DNA of 28,538 nt from ZLKRG08 sp051006515 (GCA_051006515.1 JBPCTD010000011.1:1-28538), one strand, 5' to 3'. Shown: positions 9,984 through 17,144, numbered from the stretch's first letter. The notes: generated by a model from the letters alone, not told the origin. Made by a program: numbers and translations.

Positions 9984-11504
9984 ATGGGCGGCTTTATCTC
10001 GCCAGTTCTTAATTACTCGCTATTAGCGCCGATCTTAATTCTTTTAGGTGGCGCGCTGATTGGAGTATTGGTAGAAGCATTTGCCTCACGCGATAAGCGT
10101 CCAGCAATTCAATTAGTACTTACTTTAACAACTTTAGCGCTATCACTTGGCTGGGTAATACGTAACCGCGGAAATGAAGCAACTGATTTAGCCGGAAATT
10201 CTGTGGTCTTTGATGGTGCAGCCTTTTTGATTCAAATGTTTGTATTGATTGTTTCGATTCTAGGAACTCTGTTGATTGCTGATGAAAAGAATTTCACTTC
10301 ATCTGCTTCTGCGCTACCTGGTTCGAAAGAAGAACTTGAAGCAGCTGCTGCTGGCGTAAGAGTTACAGAGATCTATCCACTGATGCTCTTTACAGTTTCA
10401 GGCATGATGCTATTTCCAGTTTCAACAGATCTGATCACGCTTTTCGTAGCGCTGGAACTACTTTCTTTGCCGCTATATCTATTAACTGGACTTTCAAGAC
10501 GTCGTCGTTTGATGTCGCAAGAAGCTGCACTTAAGTATTTCTTGTTGGGCTCTTTTGCTTCCGCGTTCTTCCTATTTGGCGCTGCCTTCCTTTACGGAAC
10601 TTCAGGCAGCATTACATTAAATGGAATTCGCCAATCTGTAGTTGGCGGTACCGGAAATAACATCTTCTTGCTTATTGGTATCGTCTTCATGTCAGTTGGT
10701 CTGTTATTCAAAGTTGGCGCAGTGCCATTCCATGCTTGGACACCAGATGTTTACCAAGGCGCACCAACTCCAATCACTGCATTTATGGCAGCTGCAACTA
10801 AGTTGGCAGCATTTGGCGCCATGCTTCGTATTTTCTACACCGCTTTTGCAAACGCAGAATGGAATTGGCGCCCAATCATTATGGTGATTGCAATTGCCAC
10901 AATGGCACTTGGTTCAGTAGTAGCTATAGCCCAACGCGATGTAAAACGTATGTTGGCTTACTCTTCAATCGCACATGCTGGATTCCTATTATTAGGCGTT
11001 TACGCCCTTAGCCAGAATGGTTTACGTGCCTCAATCTTCTACCTAGCAACTTACGGCATCACCACAATTGGTGCTTTTGCTCTGGTAACCCTAGTGAGAG
11101 ATTCAAGCGGTGAAGTTACTGATTTAAATCGTTGGGCAGGCTTAGCAAAACGTTCACCACTTGTTGCTACGCTCTTTGCAACTTACCTACTTGGATTTGC
11201 GGGAATTCCGTTAACTTCAGGATTTATCGGTAAGTTTTCGATCTTTTCAGCTGCTTACGAATCAGGTGGCTCAGCCCTTGTGATTGTTGGTGTTTTATCT
11301 TCAGCAATTGCCGCATTCTTCTATATCCGAGTAATTGTTTTGATGTTCTTCAAAGAACCAACAGAAGATGGCACCACGGTAGTGATTCCAACTTCGTTGA
11401 CCAGAAGTGTGGTCTTGGTAAGCGGTATCGCCACTATTCTATTTGGCGTAATTCCAACACCGTTACTTAACTTCATCAATAACTACGCGACCTTTATTCG
11501 CTAA
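9984..11504 (+). CDS. nuoN: NADH-quinone oxidoreductase subunit N
   Basis: This is the third antiporter-like membrane subunit (506 residues), adjacent to NuoK in the complex. The glutamate in the FVALELLSLPLYLLTGLSR helix and the lysine in LLFKVGAVPFHAWTPDVYQG are the expected proton-path residues, followed by APTPITAFMAAATKLAAF. A soluble loop of about 30 residues after the third helix (near 10290-10360) is longer than in E. coli. The start lies immediately after the nuoM TAA with an AGGAGG ribosome site 10 bases upstream. It is the last nuo gene of the operon. Confidence 0.97.
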   Translation: MGGFISPVLNYSLLAPILILLGGALIGVLVEAFASRDKRPAIQLVLTLTTLALSLGWVIRNRGNEATDLAGNSVVFDGAAFLIQMFVLIVSILGTLLIADEKNFTSSASALPGSKEELEAAAAGVRVTEIYPLMLFTVSGMMLFPVSTDLITLFVALELLSLPLYLLTGLSRRRRLMSQEAALKYFLLGSFASAFFLFGAAFLYGTSGSITLNGIRQSVVGGTGNNIFLLIGIVFMSVGLLFKVGAVPFHAWTPDVYQGAPTPITAFMAAATKLAAFGAMLRIFYTAFANAEWNWRPIIMVIAIATMALGSVVAIAQRDVKRMLAYSSIAHAGFLLLGVYALSQNGLRASIFYLATYGITTIGAFALVTLVRDSSGEVTDLNRWAGLAKRSPLVATLFATYLLGFAGIPLTSGFIGKFSIFSAAYESGGSALVIVGVLSSAIAAFFYIRVIVLMFFKEPTEDGTTVVIPTSLTRSVVLVSGIATILFGVIPTPLLNFINNYATFIR

Positions 11505-11516
11505 TAAATTCCTTCG

Positions 11517-12506
11517 ATGTCTAATTTTGGAATTCCCAATTTGCCAGCTGAGGTTGAAGCGAGCATTGCTTCAGCTCTCGGTGAAGTTGAAGGAATTTTA
11601 AATTCTAGAATCGAAGGTAAATATCAATTTGCCAATGAAACTTCACGCCATTTAATCGCTGCGGGCGGCAAACGTTTCCGTCCATTAATCACCATTTTGG
11701 GATCAATGGTTGGCGATGGTGTAAACGAGAAAGTCCTAAAAGCTGCTGCAGTCTGCGAATTAACTCACTTGGCAACTCTGTATCACGATGATGTTATGGA
11801 TGAAGCGCCGCTTAGAAGAGGTGTAGAGAGCGCAAACAGTAGATGGGGTAATTCAGTTGCAATTCTGACTGGTGATTACCTCTTTGCCAAAATGTCACAG
11901 ATATTGGCAGAACTTGGGCCAGAAGCAGTTAAATTACAGGCGGATACCTTTGAACGGCTGGTAATTGGCCAAATACTTGAAACGCAAGGTCCAGCCTCTG
12001 GAATTGATGCGCTTGAGCACTATCTGCAAGTGGTAGCAGACAAAACTGGTTCTTTAATTGCAACTTCACTTCGTTTTGGATCGATGTTTGCTGGATGCAC
12101 CAGGGAAGAAGTCGAAACGCTAACTCTCTTTGGGGAAAAGATTGGAATTGCTTTCCAGTTAGCAGATGACATCATCGACATTGCAAGTGATTCATTTGAT
12201 TCAGGCAAAACTCCGGGTACAGATTTGCGCGAAGGAATTCCAACTTTAGTCACCTTAAATGCCATGAAATCAAATGATCCAAATGATGCTAGTTTAAAGT
12301 TGGCATTGAGTGGACCTATAACTTCTGAAGAAAAAGTTCAGTGGGTATTAAATGAATTACGTAGCCATAAAGCGCTAGCCGAATCACGAATTCAATTACA
12401 GAACATGGCAAAAGAGGCGAGAGCATGTTTGGGTCCATTGCCAATTAGCGATGCGACCACTGCGCTCTATTCTTTATGCGATCTGGTTATTGATCGAGTT
12501 GGTTGA
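11517..12506 (+). CDS. Long-chain polyprenyl diphosphate synthase
   Basis: This trans-isoprenyl diphosphate synthase (329 residues) condenses isopentenyl units onto an allylic primer. Both aspartate-rich motifs are intact: DDVMD at residues 91-95 (then the RRG pair) and DDIID at 217-221; the GGKRFRP substrate motif is at 50-56. Residues 4 and 5 before the first motif are small (Thr, Ala) rather than aromatic, which in this family allows long products, so a heptaprenyl-to-nonaprenyl menaquinone side chain is likely. It lies 12 bases after nuoN, consistent with making the quinone that complex I reduces. A TAAATT box six bases before the ATG could also give a separate leaderless transcript. Exact chain length cannot be read from sequence. 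The 3' end overlaps the convergent rarD gene by 33 bases. Confidence 0.9.
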   Translation: MSNFGIPNLPAEVEASIASALGEVEGILNSRIEGKYQFANETSRHLIAAGGKRFRPLITILGSMVGDGVNEKVLKAAAVCELTHLATLYHDDVMDEAPLRRGVESANSRWGNSVAILTGDYLFAKMSQILAELGPEAVKLQADTFERLVIGQILETQGPASGIDALEHYLQVVADKTGSLIATSLRFGSMFAGCTREEVETLTLFGEKIGIAFQLADDIIDIASDSFDSGKTPGTDLREGIPTLVTLNAMKSNDPNDASLKLALSGPITSEEKVQWVLNELRSHKALAESRIQLQNMAKEARACLGPLPISDATTALYSLCDLVIDRVG

Positions 12507-13382
12507 TCTAACTAGATCTGTTGCAAGTGCAATCAAAGCTCCCCAAATAATTACAAAGCCAATCCATCTAGCCGCAGGCATTGATTCGTGATTAATCCAA
12601 ACTCCAATTGAGAATTGCAATGTTGGAGTTATGTATTGCAACAAGCCAATAGTTGAATAAGGCAAGCGCGTTGCCGAACCATTAAAAAGTAAAAGTGGAA
12701 TTGCAGTGATGGCTCCAGCAGCAGTTAAAAGAATTGTAAGTTTCCATGAACCGCCCCATTGGCCTTCACCTGTACTGGCAAGATAGAGAATGAAGCCAGC
12801 ATATGGAATAAAGGAAATTAAAGTTTCAATAGTTAAACCCTCAACTGCGCCTAGATTTAACTGCTTTTTGATTAGCCCGTATGAGCCCCAGGAGATCGCT
12901 AAAGTCAGCGCAATCCATGGCAATCTGCCGTAATCAATAGTTAGTACCAAGACACCAAGTGCGCCTAAAGCAACTGCAACCCATTGGGTTCTACGTAGTT
13001 TCTCACCTAGCAAAATGACGCCAAAAGCAATGATTATCAAAGGATTTATGTAGTAACCCAATGCTGCTTCTACAACATGACCATTATTGGTCGCCCAGAT
13101 ATAGACCAACCAATTGATTGAAATTAGCGCAGATGCCGCCACTAATCTAAAGAAGACTCGTTTGGTAAACATCAATTTAAAAGTTTGGCGAAGTTGTTTT
13201 TGGAATGCAAGAACTAGTAAACAGAAGATTGAAGTCCAAACTGCACGATGGGAAACAATTTCAGCGGGAGTAGCTGGCTTTAGTAATGGCCAATAAAGCG
13301 GAAAGAGACCCCACAAAATGTATGCTGAGAAACCAAAGGTAAGGCCTAATTTGTAATTTTGATTAGCAGCAGAATTTGTCAA
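12474..13382 (-). CDS. rarD: RarD-type EamA/DMT transporter
   Basis: This is a ten-helix membrane protein (302 residues) of the drug/metabolite transporter superfamily. The N-terminal AYILWGLFPLYW block followed by EIVSHRAVW is the RarD signature. The transported substrate is not known for the family. The start is TTG at 13382, because the family N terminus needs this region and no ATG is available nearby. The start lies eight bases after the yajQ stop on the same strand, so the two are probably co-transcribed and rarD translation may depend on yajQ. No strong ribosome site is visible. Its last 33 bases overlap the end of the polyprenyl synthase gene. Confidence 0.88.
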   Translation of the reverse strand: MTNSAANQNYKLGLTFGFSAYILWGLFPLYWPLLKPATPAEIVSHRAVWTSIFCLLVLAFQKQLRQTFKLMFTKRVFFRLVAASALISINWLVYIWATNNGHVVEAALGYYINPLIIIAFGVILLGEKLRRTQWVAVALGALGVLVLTIDYGRLPWIALTLAISWGSYGLIKKQLNLGAVEGLTIETLISFIPYAGFILYLASTGEGQWGGSWKLTILLTAAGAITAIPLLLFNGSATRLPYSTIGLLQYITPTLQFSIGVWINHESMPAARWIGFVIIWGALIALATDLVRSTNSINNQIA

Positions 13383-13390
13383 TTAAATTT

Positions 13391-13879
13391 CTATCTGTAA
13401 TTAGTAAACTGAACCGCAAATTCAAGTGGCGCAGCTTTGACCAGCGCAATTGCTTCCTGAAGATCATCGCGAGATTTACTTGATACTCGAAGTTCATCAC
13501 CTTGAATCTGGGTCTTAATAGATTTTGGTCCTTCATCTTTAAGTAGCTTGGCGACTTTCTTGGCATTCTCAGTCGAGATGCCCTCTTTGAGCGCAACTGA
13601 AATTTTAGTGAGCTTGCCAGATTGCTGAGGTTCAGAAGGATCTAAATGCTTAAGCGAAACATTGCGCTTGATCATCTTCTCTTTCAAAACTTCAAGCGCA
13701 GCCTTGGCGCGCTCTTCGGTTTCGGATTCGATCTTGATTACATCTCCAGTCATTTCTAACTTTGTACCGGTGCCTTTGAAATCAAAGCGGGTATCCAATT
13801 CGCGGGTAGCCTGGTTGACCGCGTTATCTAATTCCATGCGGTCGATCTTTGAGACGATATCGAAGCTGCTATCTGCCAT
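13391..13879 (-). CDS. yajQ: YajQ family nucleotide-binding protein
   Basis: This 162-residue cytoplasmic protein is of the YajQ (DUF520) family, a two-domain alpha/beta fold that binds nucleotides; some proteobacterial members bind cyclic-di-GMP, but that role is not established in actinobacteria. The N-terminal SFDIVSKIDRMELDNAVNQA and the following TRFDFKGT block are family hallmarks, and the length is typical. The ATG at 13879 has no Shine-Dalgarno, but a TAGTTT box at 13887-13892 sits seven bases upstream, so the mRNA is probably leaderless. It heads a two-gene minus-strand unit with rarD. Confidence 0.93.
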   Translation of the reverse strand: MADSSFDIVSKIDRMELDNAVNQATRELDTRFDFKGTGTKLEMTGDVIKIESETEERAKAALEVLKEKMIKRNVSLKHLDPSEPQQSGKLTKISVALKEGISTENAKKVAKLLKDEGPKSIKTQIQGDELRVSSKSRDDLQEAIALVKAAPLEFAVQFTNYR

Positions 13880-13886
13880 GTCGGTA

Positions 13887-13892
13887 AAACTA
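13887..13892 (-). promoter_or_regulatory. Candidate -10 box for leaderless yajQ
   Basis: TAGTTT on the minus strand is followed by seven bases and then the yajQ ATG, so transcription would start at or next to the start codon. It lies within the 24 bases between the yajQ ATG and the T-tract of the upstream terminator. No -35 consensus is visible. An alternative TATTCT box lies at 13895-13900. Confidence 0.45.
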
Positions 13893-13901
13893 TCAGAATA
13901 G

Positions 13902-13941
13902 AAAAACCCGCTCCACGCGCTAATGCGAGCGGAGCGGGTTT
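13902..13941 (-). terminator. Intrinsic terminator of the DUF5679 gene
   Basis: A perfect 11-bp stem (AAACCCGCTCC at 13904-13914 with GGAGCGGGTTT at 13931-13941) has a 16-base loop that can pair further. Read on the minus strand it ends in a run of five T, 12 bases past the DUF5679 stop. On the plus strand the T-run is only three long, so it is best seen as a minus-strand terminator. It is the only convincing intrinsic terminator in the window. Confidence 0.85.
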
Positions 13942-13953
13942 AACTACTTAAAG

Positions 13954-14115
13954 TTACTGCGCCTTGCCGAGAATGCGGTTTAGCTTGGTGCCACATACTG
14001 AGCAGATGCCCTGCGCCATGCGACGACCAGAGTCGGAAACCTTTACAGTTCCTTCGAATTCACGCTTCTCTTTGCACTTTACGCAGTAAGCGTCACCTTT
14101 ATATGTCTCTGCCAT
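13954..14115 (-). CDS. DUF5679 zinc-ribbon small protein
   Basis: This 53-residue protein runs MAETYKGDAYCVKCKEK at its start and CSVCGTKLNRILGKAQ at its end. The two CxxC knuckles (C11/C14 and C38/C41) plus the AYCVKC and CGTK contexts match the actinobacterial DUF5679 family, and the protein is probably a zinc-binding single domain. Function is unknown; a role with nucleic acid or ribosomes would be a guess. The start is well supported by GGAGGAG at 14122-14128, one of the strongest ribosome sites here. The downstream terminator makes it a single-gene transcript. It faces away from groEL across the regulatory gap. Confidence 0.85.
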   Translation of the reverse strand: MAETYKGDAYCVKCKEKREFEGTVKVSDSGRRMAQGICSVCGTKLNRILGKAQ

Positions 14116-14140
14116 ATTTATCTCCTCCGTTCGACGCGCC

Positions 14141-14181
14141 CAGGGGTAGCCCTTCAGCGCTCAGCATTAACCATACCCCTG
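14141..14181. promoter_or_regulatory. Perfect 8-bp inverted repeat upstream of the DUF5679 gene
   Basis: CAGGGGTA at 14141-14148 is exactly complementary to TACCCCTG at 14174-14181, with 25 bases between. It lies 26-66 bases before the DUF5679 ATG, so it could be a leader hairpin or a pair of operator half-sites (centres 33 bp apart, close to three helical turns). A TATGGT box on the minus strand overlaps the distal arm and is a possible -10. The central part contains the small palindrome AGCGCT. Confidence 0.45.
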
Positions 14182-14199
14182 CCCACGCCTAAACCCGCG

Positions 14200-14221
14200 C
14201 TCATTTGCCTCTCATTTGCCT
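14200..14221. repeat. 11-bp exact tandem duplication
   Basis: CTCATTTGCCT occurs twice back to back in the gap between the DUF5679 gene and groEL, upstream of the CIRCE element. It may be a recent slippage event or a duplicated binding site; no known motif was recognised. Confidence 0.6.
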
Positions 14222-14269
14222 TTATTTCTCCGATTTGAGCCTGCCGCCCCCTTTCAATTACCCTTTGCG

Positions 14270-14296
14270 TTAGCACTCAAGGGGCCAGAGTGATAA
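14270..14296 (+). promoter_or_regulatory. CIRCE operator (HrcA binding site)
   Basis: TTAGCACTC, nine bases, then GAGTGATAA matches the CIRCE consensus (TTAGCACTC-N9-GAGTGCTAA) with one mismatch in the right arm. It ends 69 bases before the groEL ATG. CIRCE is the operator for the repressor HrcA, so heat-inducible repression control of this groEL is expected. A TTGCGT sequence overlapping the left edge (14265-14270) is a possible -35. Confidence 0.92.
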
Positions 14297-14365
14297 CGGA
14301 TAAATCTGCCCCATGAGTAGAACCCAAAAAAAGAACTTTCATCATTTTTATCAAGGAGTATGTAG

Positions 14366-15985
14366 ATGGCAAAGCAGATCGCCTTTAATGAAGAGGCTCG
14401 CCGCGGATTAGAGCGCGGAATGAATGTATTAGCTGATGCAGTCAAGGTAACCCTTGGACCTCGCGGCCGAAATGTGGTCTTAGAGAAGAAGTGGGGCGCA
14501 CCAACAATCACCAATGACGGCGTATCAATCGCCAAAGAGATCGAACTTGATGATCCATGGGAGAAGATTGGCGCAGAGTTAGTAAAAGAAGTCGCAAAGA
14601 AGACCGATGATGTTGCAGGTGACGGTACAACTACCGCAACTGTGCTGGCACAAGCGTTAGTTCGTGAAGGTTTACGAAACGTTGCTGCTGGATCAAACCC
14701 AATGGGAATTAAACGCGGCATCGAAAAAGCAGTTGCTGCCGTAACTGATGAACTTTTGAAGATGGCTAAGAATGTCGAAACCAAAGATCAGATTGCAGCG
14801 ACCGCATCAATTTCAGCTGCAGATTCAACTATCGGCGACATGATTGCTGAAGCGATGGATAAGGTCGGCAAAGAAGGCGTTATCACCGTTGAAGATTCAA
14901 ATACCTTTGGCCTTGAGCTGGAATTAACTGAAGGTATGCGTTTTGATAAAGGATATATCTCTCCATACTTTGTAACTGATACCGATCGCATGGAAGCAAT
15001 CCTTGAAGATGCATATGTTTTGATCGCAAATTCAAAGATTTCAAATATTAAAGATATGTTGCCAATTCTTGAAAAGGTAATGCAGACCGGTAAGCCACTT
15101 GCCATCATTGCAGAAGATGTTGAGGCAGAAGCGCTAGCAACTTTGGTAGTTAATAAGATCCGTGGCAACTTCCGCTCAGCGGCAGTTAAAGCGCCTGGTT
15201 TCGGTGATCGCCGTAAAGCAATGTTGCAAGATATTGCGATTTTGACTGGTGCCACTGTTATCTCAGAAGAAGTTGGCTTAAAGCTAGATCAGGCTGGGAT
15301 TGAGCTACTTGGCCGCGCTCGCAAAGTTGTGATTTCTAAGGATGAAACCACAATTGTTGAAGGCGCAGGAGATGAAGGCCAGATCAAAGGTCGCGTACAA
15401 CAGATTCGCCAAGAGATTGAAAAGTCTGATTCAGATTATGATCGCGAGAAGCTTCAAGAGCGCTTGGCAAAACTTGCAGGTGGCGTAGCAGTTATCAAAG
15501 CTGGTGCGGCAACTGAAGTTGAATTAAAAGAGCGTAAGCACCGCATCGAAGATGCAATTCGCAATGCAAAGGCAGCAGTCGAAGAGGGCATTGTTGCTGG
15601 CGGCGGAGTTGCGTTAATTCAAGCTGGTGCAAAAGTTTTCCCAAATCTTAAGTTGACTGGCGAAGAGGCAGTTGGTGCAAAGATTGTTGAAGCAGCAATC
15701 GAAGCTCCACTAAAGCAGATTGCAGCAAATGCTGGACTTGAAGGCGGAGTAATCGTAGAAAAGGTTCGCCATCTTGAAGCAGGTCATGGTCTAAATGCAG
15801 CCACCGGCGAATATGTAGACATGATCAAAGCAGGCATCATCGATCCAGCAAAGGTAACTCGCTCGGCGCTACAGAATGCAGCATCTATTGCCGCGCTCTT
15901 CTTGACTACCGAAGCAGTAATCGCTGATAAGCCAGAGAAGACACCAGCAATGCCAGCAGGCGCTGGTGGCGACATGGATTTCTAA
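14366..15985 (+). CDS. groEL: 60-kDa chaperonin GroEL
   Basis: This is an ATP-driven folding chaperonin of full length (539 residues). Hallmarks include TLGPRGRNVV, the nucleotide-binding DVAGDGTTTATVLAQ (D86) and the GGGVALIQA region. The C terminus is PAGAGGDMDF, a glycine/methionine-poor but normal-type tail rather than the histidine-rich tail of the second actinobacterial GroEL, so this looks like the housekeeping GroEL2 type. An AAGGAG ribosome site at 14353-14358 precedes the ATG by seven bases. Expression is probably under HrcA through the CIRCE site. No groES lies upstream, as is usual for the stand-alone actinobacterial copy. Confidence 0.98.
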   Translation: MAKQIAFNEEARRGLERGMNVLADAVKVTLGPRGRNVVLEKKWGAPTITNDGVSIAKEIELDDPWEKIGAELVKEVAKKTDDVAGDGTTTATVLAQALVREGLRNVAAGSNPMGIKRGIEKAVAAVTDELLKMAKNVETKDQIAATASISAADSTIGDMIAEAMDKVGKEGVITVEDSNTFGLELELTEGMRFDKGYISPYFVTDTDRMEAILEDAYVLIANSKISNIKDMLPILEKVMQTGKPLAIIAEDVEAEALATLVVNKIRGNFRSAAVKAPGFGDRRKAMLQDIAILTGATVISEEVGLKLDQAGIELLGRARKVVISKDETTIVEGAGDEGQIKGRVQQIRQEIEKSDSDYDREKLQERLAKLAGGVAVIKAGAATEVELKERKHRIEDAIRNAKAAVEEGIVAGGGVALIQAGAKVFPNLKLTGEEAVGAKIVEAAIEAPLKQIAANAGLEGGVIVEKVRHLEAGHGLNAATGEYVDMIKAGIIDPAKVTRSALQNAASIAALFLTTEAVIADKPEKTPAMPAGAGGDMDF

Positions 15986-16004
15986 TCTAATTTCAAATTA
16001 GAAT
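15986..16004 (+). promoter_or_regulatory. Palindrome overlapping a candidate -10 for the DUF3027 gene
   Basis: TCTAATTT C AAATTAGA (15986-16002) is a perfect 17-bp palindrome starting directly after the groEL stop. Its right end merges into TAGAAT (15999-16004), a -10-like box six bases before the DUF3027 ATG, suggesting a leaderless start. The AT-rich stem with no T-run makes a terminator unlikely; an operator is more plausible. Confidence 0.5.
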
Positions 16005-16010
16005 TCCTTT

Positions 16011-16670
16011 ATGACTTTTGATGCAACCGATTTAGCTCTTAGCGCTGCAGTTGAAGCTGCAGGCGCGAAAGAGCTGGTCGGTGCATTTGTTACTGTCGAA
16101 TTTGATGATGAAGAGCGTTTAGCTAATTATCTTTTTGAATCTAATCTGCCGGGATATAGCGGCTGGCGTTGGTCAGTAACAATAACCAAATTAGATAATG
16201 AATCACCAGCAACAATCTGCGATGTGGTTGCAATCCCTGGCCCGGATGCGCTGCTGGCACCAAAGTGGATTCCATTTGCAGATCGTTTACAACCTGGTGA
16301 TGTTGGCGTGGGCGATATCGTGCCAAGCCAACCAGATGATGCGCGTTTAGTTCCAGGATTTGCAGCGTTGCCACAAGATGAAGAGCTTGATCCAACTCAG
16401 CTTTGGGAACTTGGTCTTGGTCGTTTGCGCGTGCTCTCTATTGAAGGACGTGATCAAGCAGCGAAGCGTTGGTACGACGGTGAACGTGGACCGAACGCTC
16501 CTATTGCTAAACAAGCGCCAAAGCCCTGCGGCTCTTGCGGTTTCTTCTTGCCGATTGCTGGTTCAATGCGCAGCGCATTTGGCGTCTGCGCAAATGCAAT
16601 TTCTCCCGAGGATGCGAAGGTGGTCTCTGTTGACCACGGATGTGGCGCACACTCGGAAGCGACCGTCTAA
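16011..16670 (+). CDS. DUF3027 family protein
   Basis: This 219-residue cytoplasmic protein of unknown function belongs to DUF3027, a family of actinobacteria. The N-terminal part (1-60) is acidic, the centre holds the conserved WELGLGRLRVLS and AAKRWYDGERGP blocks, and the end has four cysteines (C173, C176, C193, C211; CGSCGF ... GVCAN ... DHGCGAHSE) that probably bind zinc. The start at 16011 lacks a Shine-Dalgarno but has TAGAAT six bases upstream. It lies between groEL and a cold-shock gene, an order that suggests stress or general-maintenance context but does not prove function. Confidence 0.88.
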   Translation: MTFDATDLALSAAVEAAGAKELVGAFVTVEFDDEERLANYLFESNLPGYSGWRWSVTITKLDNESPATICDVVAIPGPDALLAPKWIPFADRLQPGDVGVGDIVPSQPDDARLVPGFAALPQDEELDPTQLWELGLGRLRVLSIEGRDQAAKRWYDGERGPNAPIAKQAPKPCGSCGFFLPIAGSMRSAFGVCANAISPEDAKVVSVDHGCGAHSEATV

Positions 16671-16686
16671 CCAATTAGGTTAGAAT
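16666..16686 (+). promoter_or_regulatory. Inverted repeat and candidate -10 before the cold-shock gene
   Basis: TCTAACC AATTA GGTTAGA (16666-16684) is a perfect 7-bp-arm inverted repeat that includes the DUF3027 stop codon, and its right arm merges into TAGAAT (16681-16686). The layout is the same as at 15986-16004 (TCTAA, short gap, TTAGAATTC). Transcription from this box would give a leader of roughly 37 bases before the cold-shock ATG. Confidence 0.45.
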
Positions 16687-16730
16687 TCATCTCTTAAACC
16701 TTCGTTTAATACCATCCAAAGGAGCCAACT

Positions 16731-17120
16731 ATGCCAACAGGTAAAGTGAAGTGGTTTAGCCTTGAAAAGGGCTTTGGATTTATCGAATCCGATGAGGGCG
16801 AAGATGTTTATTTAGCGGCAACCGCGCTGCCTGAAGGAGTCACCACAGTAAAGCCAGGTACCAAGTTGGAGTTTGGCGTTGCTGAAGGTCGTCGTGGTCC
16901 ACAAGCTCTTTCAGTTCGAGTGTTAGAAGCGCCAACTTCGCTTGCTGCATCTTCACGCGCCGCTACCGATGATTTGGCATCAATTATTGAAGATTCCATC
17001 AAAATTTTGGATCGCGTTGGTAACAATATCCGTCGCGGAAAATATCCAACTGCAGTTGAAGCTGAGCGCTTAGGTAAAGTTTTGCGCGGTATTGCTCAAC
17101 AAATCGAAGATAACGCTTAA
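16731..17120 (+). CDS. CspB-type cold-shock protein with C-terminal extension
   Basis: This is a nucleic-acid-binding cold-shock domain (residues 1-66) followed by an extra, mostly helical region of about 60 residues (DDLASIIEDSIKILDRVGNN...), 129 residues in all. The RNP1 motif KGFGFI (13-18) is intact. RNP2, usually VFVHFSAI, reads VYLAATAL, so two of the usual base-stacking aromatic/histidine residues are absent; the same trend is known in long actinobacterial homologues. AAAGGAG precedes the ATG by seven bases. Canonical CspA proteins are about 70 residues, so the tail is the distinguishing feature and its role is unknown. Confidence 0.9.
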   Translation: MPTGKVKWFSLEKGFGFIESDEGEDVYLAATALPEGVTTVKPGTKLEFGVAEGRRGPQALSVRVLEAPTSLAASSRAATDDLASIIEDSIKILDRVGNNIRRGKYPTAVEAERLGKVLRGIAQQIEDNA

Positions 17121-17144
17121 ATAAGTTATTTTTGGAATTATTCA

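Noticed and set aside
14254..15255. Long open frames on the minus strand opposite groEL (about 176 and 155 codons).
   Set aside because: The plus strand encodes a perfectly normal GroEL. The antisense frames are low-complexity serine/alanine-rich products of its codon use, with no recognisable domain or start signal.
15986..16002. The TCTAATTT/AAATTAGA palindrome as a groEL terminator.
   Set aside because: The stem is AT-only at its core, has almost no loop and no T-run. An operator overlapping a promoter fits better.
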